From: Caenorhabditis remanei
Lineage: Eukaryota; Nematoda; Chromadorea; Rhabditida; Rhabditidae
DNA length: 64,000 bases
Assembly (NCBI RefSeq): GCF_010183535.1
Contig: NC_071332.1
Coordinates: forward strand, 11,098,001 to 11,162,000
Direction of reading: 5' to 3'
Below the pieces are notes generated by a model, which was given only the letters and a program-made list of their open reading frames with translations, was not told the DNA's origin and ran no database searches. Made by a program: the position numbers and the translations under genes. This document shows, one piece after another, positions 60,701-64,000 of the stretch. The first letter of the stretch is position 1. Each line of letters starts with the position of its first letter.

Positions 60701-62035
60701 GCTGTTGAAGTCTTTTTGAAAACTGAAACACTTCTACAACAAAAAAAGCAAACCTCGTGATATTCAGATCAAGAATGAAATGGAAATAAGGGAACGACGA
60801 TGATGAAGGGTAGAAAAACGGGGAAAAATGGGAAAAAGGAACAGAGGACTAGCAGAGCGAAAACACAATTATGACAAGAAGCCGAGTATTTTCAGTATAT
60901 GAGAATATATAGATGTAGAAGGAGAGAAAGAAACGAGACTGGAGAAGAAAGAGGTTCTTCTGTTTCCAGAGAGCAGTCTTCATGTTTTTGTGACTTTTAG
61001 AAGACTAGGAGGTGTTTTGTTTTATGATCAGACGAGAAGTAAAGAAGAAAAGTTGCAGAAAATGGGATGGAGGTGGACCACTTCCATTAGAGACAAGTAA
61101 TTTTTGGTCTTTTTTGGCAAGGTGGAGTCAGGAAACAGACTTTCTTATTTTGGGGCAGAGGCTTCAAAAAACTTCAAGCTACATCATTTCCGGGAAAATC
61201 CCTGGATAATGAGGGAGTTTATACCCTCAATTCAGCAGTCGGTCAACAGTTTTCAATAACTGAATCTTAAATTTTTGAGCGAGTTGGTTCGTAATTCATT
61301 CATTGAAAATTCAAATGTAATAAGTGATGTCAGAAGTGATGTATTTCTTCAGACTAACAAACATATCGTCACTTCTTTGTTCTTCAAAAAACTGACTGGT
61401 CATAAATTTATGTACCAAGAGTCGTAATTCAACCGAGGGCACAAAAAGCGAGCATGTGGTGTCATGGTAGCATGAAAAGGTATTCTAGGCAAGGGAACAG
61501 GAAATAAATAAAATAAAACTGGCTGTACGGAGAACTGAGAAGATACTGGAAATATGTAAGATGTAGAATTGATGAGAGAAGGATGACAAGCTTGAGAAAA
61601 AAGAAAATTCCAAAATCTCATTCTGTTTTTCTATATTTCACTGACTCATAGAAAATCACTGAAAACCCAGAAAAGGGCAATCTGATTTCTAGAAATTTTG
61701 CATGTTTAGAAACATCCAAGAAGACTTTTCCTTACTTTTGCAAACCCTCTTTTAACGAAAAAAGATTGATAGCCGGAACCAATAAAGTCCAATTCTTTTT
61801 CTCTTCATTCTTTTGCATGGACGATTCTCCTGTTGAGTGAGGAGCCAGTAAGATACATAAATGAACAACATTCCGTGCCTTCTTCATCAGCTTTTTTCCG
61901 CACTCGACGTGTATTTTATGTCTCTGCGTTTGCCCGATTTGCACTATCTCTTCGAAACAATTGAATTTGTGCGTGTGTGTCTTTGAAGACGTCGTCGTCG
62001 TCCACGTCTTCTGGAGGAGCCATCATCTCCATCAC
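57756..62035. other. No supported gene
   Basis: A/G-rich on +, with short frames only and no paired splice sites supporting protein. It contains a small imperfect hairpin at 58230-58279. Confidence 0.4.
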
Positions 62036-62107
62036 CTTCTTCTTCTCTTCCTTTTTATTTTTTATTTCATACCAATTCTTCAATAGATGAGCGGAAATTG
62101 GATTCAT
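62036..62107 (-). other. Candidate 5' coding exon of the minus-strand synaptotagmin (weak)
   Basis: ATG at 62,107 opens MNPISAHLLKNWYEIKNK followed by a Glu/Lys run to a donor-like GTGATG. It is phase 0, which matches the start of the transmembrane exon at 52,573. A second reading continues past the donor through an acidic MAPPEDVDDDD segment to a stop. The donor is poor and the intron would be about 9.5 kb, so this is only a possibility. Confidence 0.12.
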
Positions 62108-62447
62108 TTATTTCCCAGACTCGTTTCTAGTAAATTTCCAACTTCTGAATCGGGAAAATCCCATTGATGGTTCTAAGAAATATGAGAAAGCCAAATTTGA
62201 AAATTTCATCCTCTGACTAGTGACTGACTCTGTAGTGAACAAGACCTCCCATTTCTTTTAATTAATCTGTGGATTCCCAACCGTTTCAACGTGGTCATTG
62301 AAATTCTATAAATATGGGAATTACTGCTGAATTTCCACACGTTTTGAAGATTTTCGAGAAACAACGAGTTTTGTGGGAACCAGGCAATAAAATCGGATTA
62401 TTGCTGAAACTCTAGAAACAGCCATCCTTAAAACAAAACGAGATGAT

Positions 62448-62753
62448 CACAAAATCAGTTTATTGAGGTAAAAAAATAATGTTTAATCACAAAATCACAT
62501 ATTCGTTGAAAATGAGAAAAAACTAGAGAAAGTTATAGGATATGTGGATTCACATTCTGATTTCATGAAATGGGAATGGGGAAACTTGGAGAAAGCCAAA
62601 TAGAAAGACGCTGGGAATCGGAGAGCTTTCACAGAAATACTCGTGTAGACCTCTGAATATACTTCCGTCTAGCCAACATTAAACATTCAGTTACGAGGAA
62701 GGTTTTCTAACAACTAACCTTTTCTGAAAAATCATTTGTCTGCTAAGTAAATA
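62448..62753. repeat. Left arm of a large imperfect palindrome
   Basis: This segment is the inverted counterpart of 63585-64000, from CACAAAATCAGTTTATTGAG at its outer end to ATCATTTGTC at its inner end. It contains a degenerate inverted copy of the 3' exon and UTR found in the right arm. The intron acceptor and the first codons of that exon are deleted or altered here. Confidence 0.85.
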
Positions 62754-63065
62754 CCAGGGTTGGGAAATTCCGGGCCGGGCCGGGCCGACTGAAAAATTTT
62801 CCTCGGCCCGGCTCCTGTAGAAATTTGAATATTGTTAAAAAATTTTTGAAATTTTTTTTTTGATTTTTTGCAAAAAACGTCGAATTTTCTACTATTTTTT
62901 GAAAAACCGATAAAAACTGAAGCGTACAAGAATTTTGACTATTTTTTTAATAAAAATTTTCAAAAAATTGTGAAAAAATTGTGCCCATTTTTGAAGCCGG
63001 GCCGGCCCGGGCCGGGTTGAGGTTGAGGAGTCGGCCCGGCCCAGCCCGGAATTTCCCAACCCTGG
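62754..63065. mobile_element. Foldback element with GC-rich terminal inverted repeats
   Basis: The ends are inverted copies (CCAGGGTTGGGAAATTCCGG inward from both sides), continuing into GGGCCGGGCCG repeats, around an AT-rich centre with no coding capacity. At about 312 bp it fits a non-autonomous MITE. No clear target duplication is visible, perhaps because the flanks are rearranged. Confidence 0.75.
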
Positions 63066-63510
63066 AGCTCACGAGATGCGAGGAACCCGAAGAGGAGCCC
63101 ACGTGGAGCCAGGAACCCGAAGAGGAGCTCACGAGGATCCAGGAACCCAAAGAGGAGGCCACAAGGAGCCCGAAGAGGAGCCCACGAGGAGCCCACGAGG
63201 AGCCCACGAGGAGCCAGGAACCCAAAGAGGAGCTGACGAGGAGCCAGGAACCCGAAGTGGAGTCCTCGAGGAGGCAGGAACCCAAAGAGGAGGCCACGAG
63301 GAGCCCAGAGCCCGAAGAGGAGCTCTCGAGAAGCCAGGAACCCGAAGAGGAGCTCACGAGGAGCCAGGCACCCAAAGAGGAGGCCACAAGGAGCCAGGAA
63401 TCCGAAGAGGAGCCCACAAGGAGGCAGGAACCCAAAGAGGAGCTCACGAGGAGCCAGGAACCCGAAGAGGAGCCCATAAGGAGCCCAGGCTCGGAAGGGG
63501 AGTCCACGAG
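63066..63510. repeat. Minisatellite, roughly 30-bp units
   Basis: The unit GAGCCAGGAACCCGAAGAGG plus AGCTCACGAG (30 bp) is repeated with variants. Near 63,181-63,213 there is a local 11-bp triplication (CCCACGAGGAG). Because 30 is divisible by three and no stops occur, several frames on both strands stay open for 180-210 codons. Most of those long frames are therefore not evidence of genes. Confidence 0.9.
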
Positions 63511-63714
63511 GAGAAGAAAGAGCTGGGATTCTCGACAAGTGCTGAAGCTGATTCTCGCGAGACGACACTCTACTTGGTATTGCAGATGACAAATGATTTT
63601 ACAGAAAAGGTTAGTTGTTAGAAAACCTTCCTCGTAACTGAATTTCAGAAGTCTTACGATGGAAAGTTGGCTAGACGGAAGTATATTCAGAGGTCTACAC
63701 GAGTATTTCTGTGA
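63076..63714 (+). CDS. Possible 3' end of a repeat-rich gene (two exons, 5' end not seen)
   Basis: The plus frame with repeat RGAHEEPGTQ leaves the minisatellite as non-repetitive sequence (ELGFSTSAEADSRETTLYLV) and reaches MTNDFTEK at a donor GTTAGTTG (63,610). A 39-bp intron ends in GAATTTCAG, and exon 2 (63649-63714) encodes KSYDGKLARRKYIQRSTRVF, one Leu and a stop, in the same phase. AATAAA at 63984-63989 would end the mRNA. No family was recognised. The exon is embedded in a palindrome, so it may be a gene fragment carried by duplication. Confidence 0.3.
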
Positions 63715-64000
63715 AAGCTCTCCGATTCCCAGCGTCTTTCTATTTGGCTTTCTCCAAATTTCCCCATTTCCATTTCATGAAATCAGAATGGGAATCCACA
63801 TATCTTCACGCCTATAACTTTCTCTAGTTTTTTCTCATTTTCCCCATTCCCGATGCAAGCATCCACGAGTAGTTTACGATTTCATTTTATTTACTATTCA
63901 AACGTTTGTTTTTTTTATTTTCCCCAGATTCGTTTCATGCAACGAATATGTGATTTTGTGATTAAACATTATTTTTTTACCTCAATAAACTGATTTTGTG
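63585..64000. repeat. Right arm of the large palindrome (runs to the window edge)
   Basis: Inverted copy of 62448-62753, plus an extra segment of about 100 bp (roughly 63,845-63,945) absent from the left arm. It holds the intact donor/acceptor pair, exon and AATAAA described for the candidate gene end. Pairing reaches the last base of the window, so the repeat may extend further. Confidence 0.85.

Noticed and set aside
61732..61944. Minus frame of 70 codons ending near a GTAAGG donor-like site
   Set aside because: Starts at a non-ATG codon, is out of frame with the preceding acidic MAPPEDVDDDD reading, and resembles no family.
62947..63592. Long minus-strand frames of about 186 and 210 codons rich in Leu/Ser/Gly or Leu/Phe/Gly
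   Set aside because: They are the reverse-strand readings of a 30-bp minisatellite. Period divisible by three and lack of stops keep all such frames open, and no splice or start signals support them.
1..64000. CRISPR arrays, bacterial operons, rRNA genes
   Set aside because: Introns, poly(A) signals and animal protein families show a nuclear nematode sequence. No direct-repeat/spacer array or rRNA-like block was seen.

Overview
The window looks like a Caenorhabditis-type nematode genome. It is AT-rich, with short introns (about 40-60 bp), TTTTCAG/TTTCAG acceptors directly upstream of start codons (as expected for spliced-leader trans-splicing), and clearly nematode gene families. Three neighbours, an ARHGAP11-like RhoGAP, a synaptotagmin without a membrane anchor and a receptor-globin fusion, match rga-4, snt-3 and glb-33. 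From memory these sit together on C. elegans chromosome V (the Y75B7AL clone), so I read the window as the orthologous block in a related species. I could not check this by search. All gene models were assembled by hand from splice signals and checked for reading-frame continuity at each junction.

Layout. 0.4-1.1 kb: a small secreted two-repeat protein on + with a TATA box. 6.3-11.6 kb: the RhoGAP on +. 11.6-20.1 kb: mostly non-coding, pyrimidine-rich on +, with one possible 5' exon of the next gene. 20.1-21.35 kb: SNT-3-like synaptotagmin on +. 22.2-40.2 kb: an amnionless-family receptor on +, split by a 14.8 kb intron. Inside that intron, on -, lies the complete glb-33-like gene (23.3-25.6 kb). 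40.6-52.6 kb: a second synaptotagmin on -, tail-to-tail with amnionless. Its transmembrane exon lies 10 kb upstream of its C2 exons, and an alternative first exon would give a form without the anchor. 50.7-51.6 kb: a long, nearly perfect inverted repeat with a tRNA-like sequence in each arm, inside that gene's largest intron. 52.6-62.4 kb: no firm gene. 62.4-64.0 kb: an imperfect palindrome with a foldback element, a 30-bp minisatellite open in several frames, and a probable C-terminal exon at its core.

Functional themes. Two synaptotagmins (Ca2+-regulated membrane fusion) and a putative neuropeptide receptor carrying a cytosolic globin suggest neuronal genes. Amnionless is the membrane partner of cubilin in endocytosis. 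The RhoGAP family limits RhoA in cytokinesis and polarity. No operon is evident: the gaps between same-strand genes are much longer than the roughly 100 bp typical of nematode operons. The + strand looks T-rich left of about 22 kb and A/G-rich over most of 25-62 kb, which fits a switch to minus-strand transcription units.
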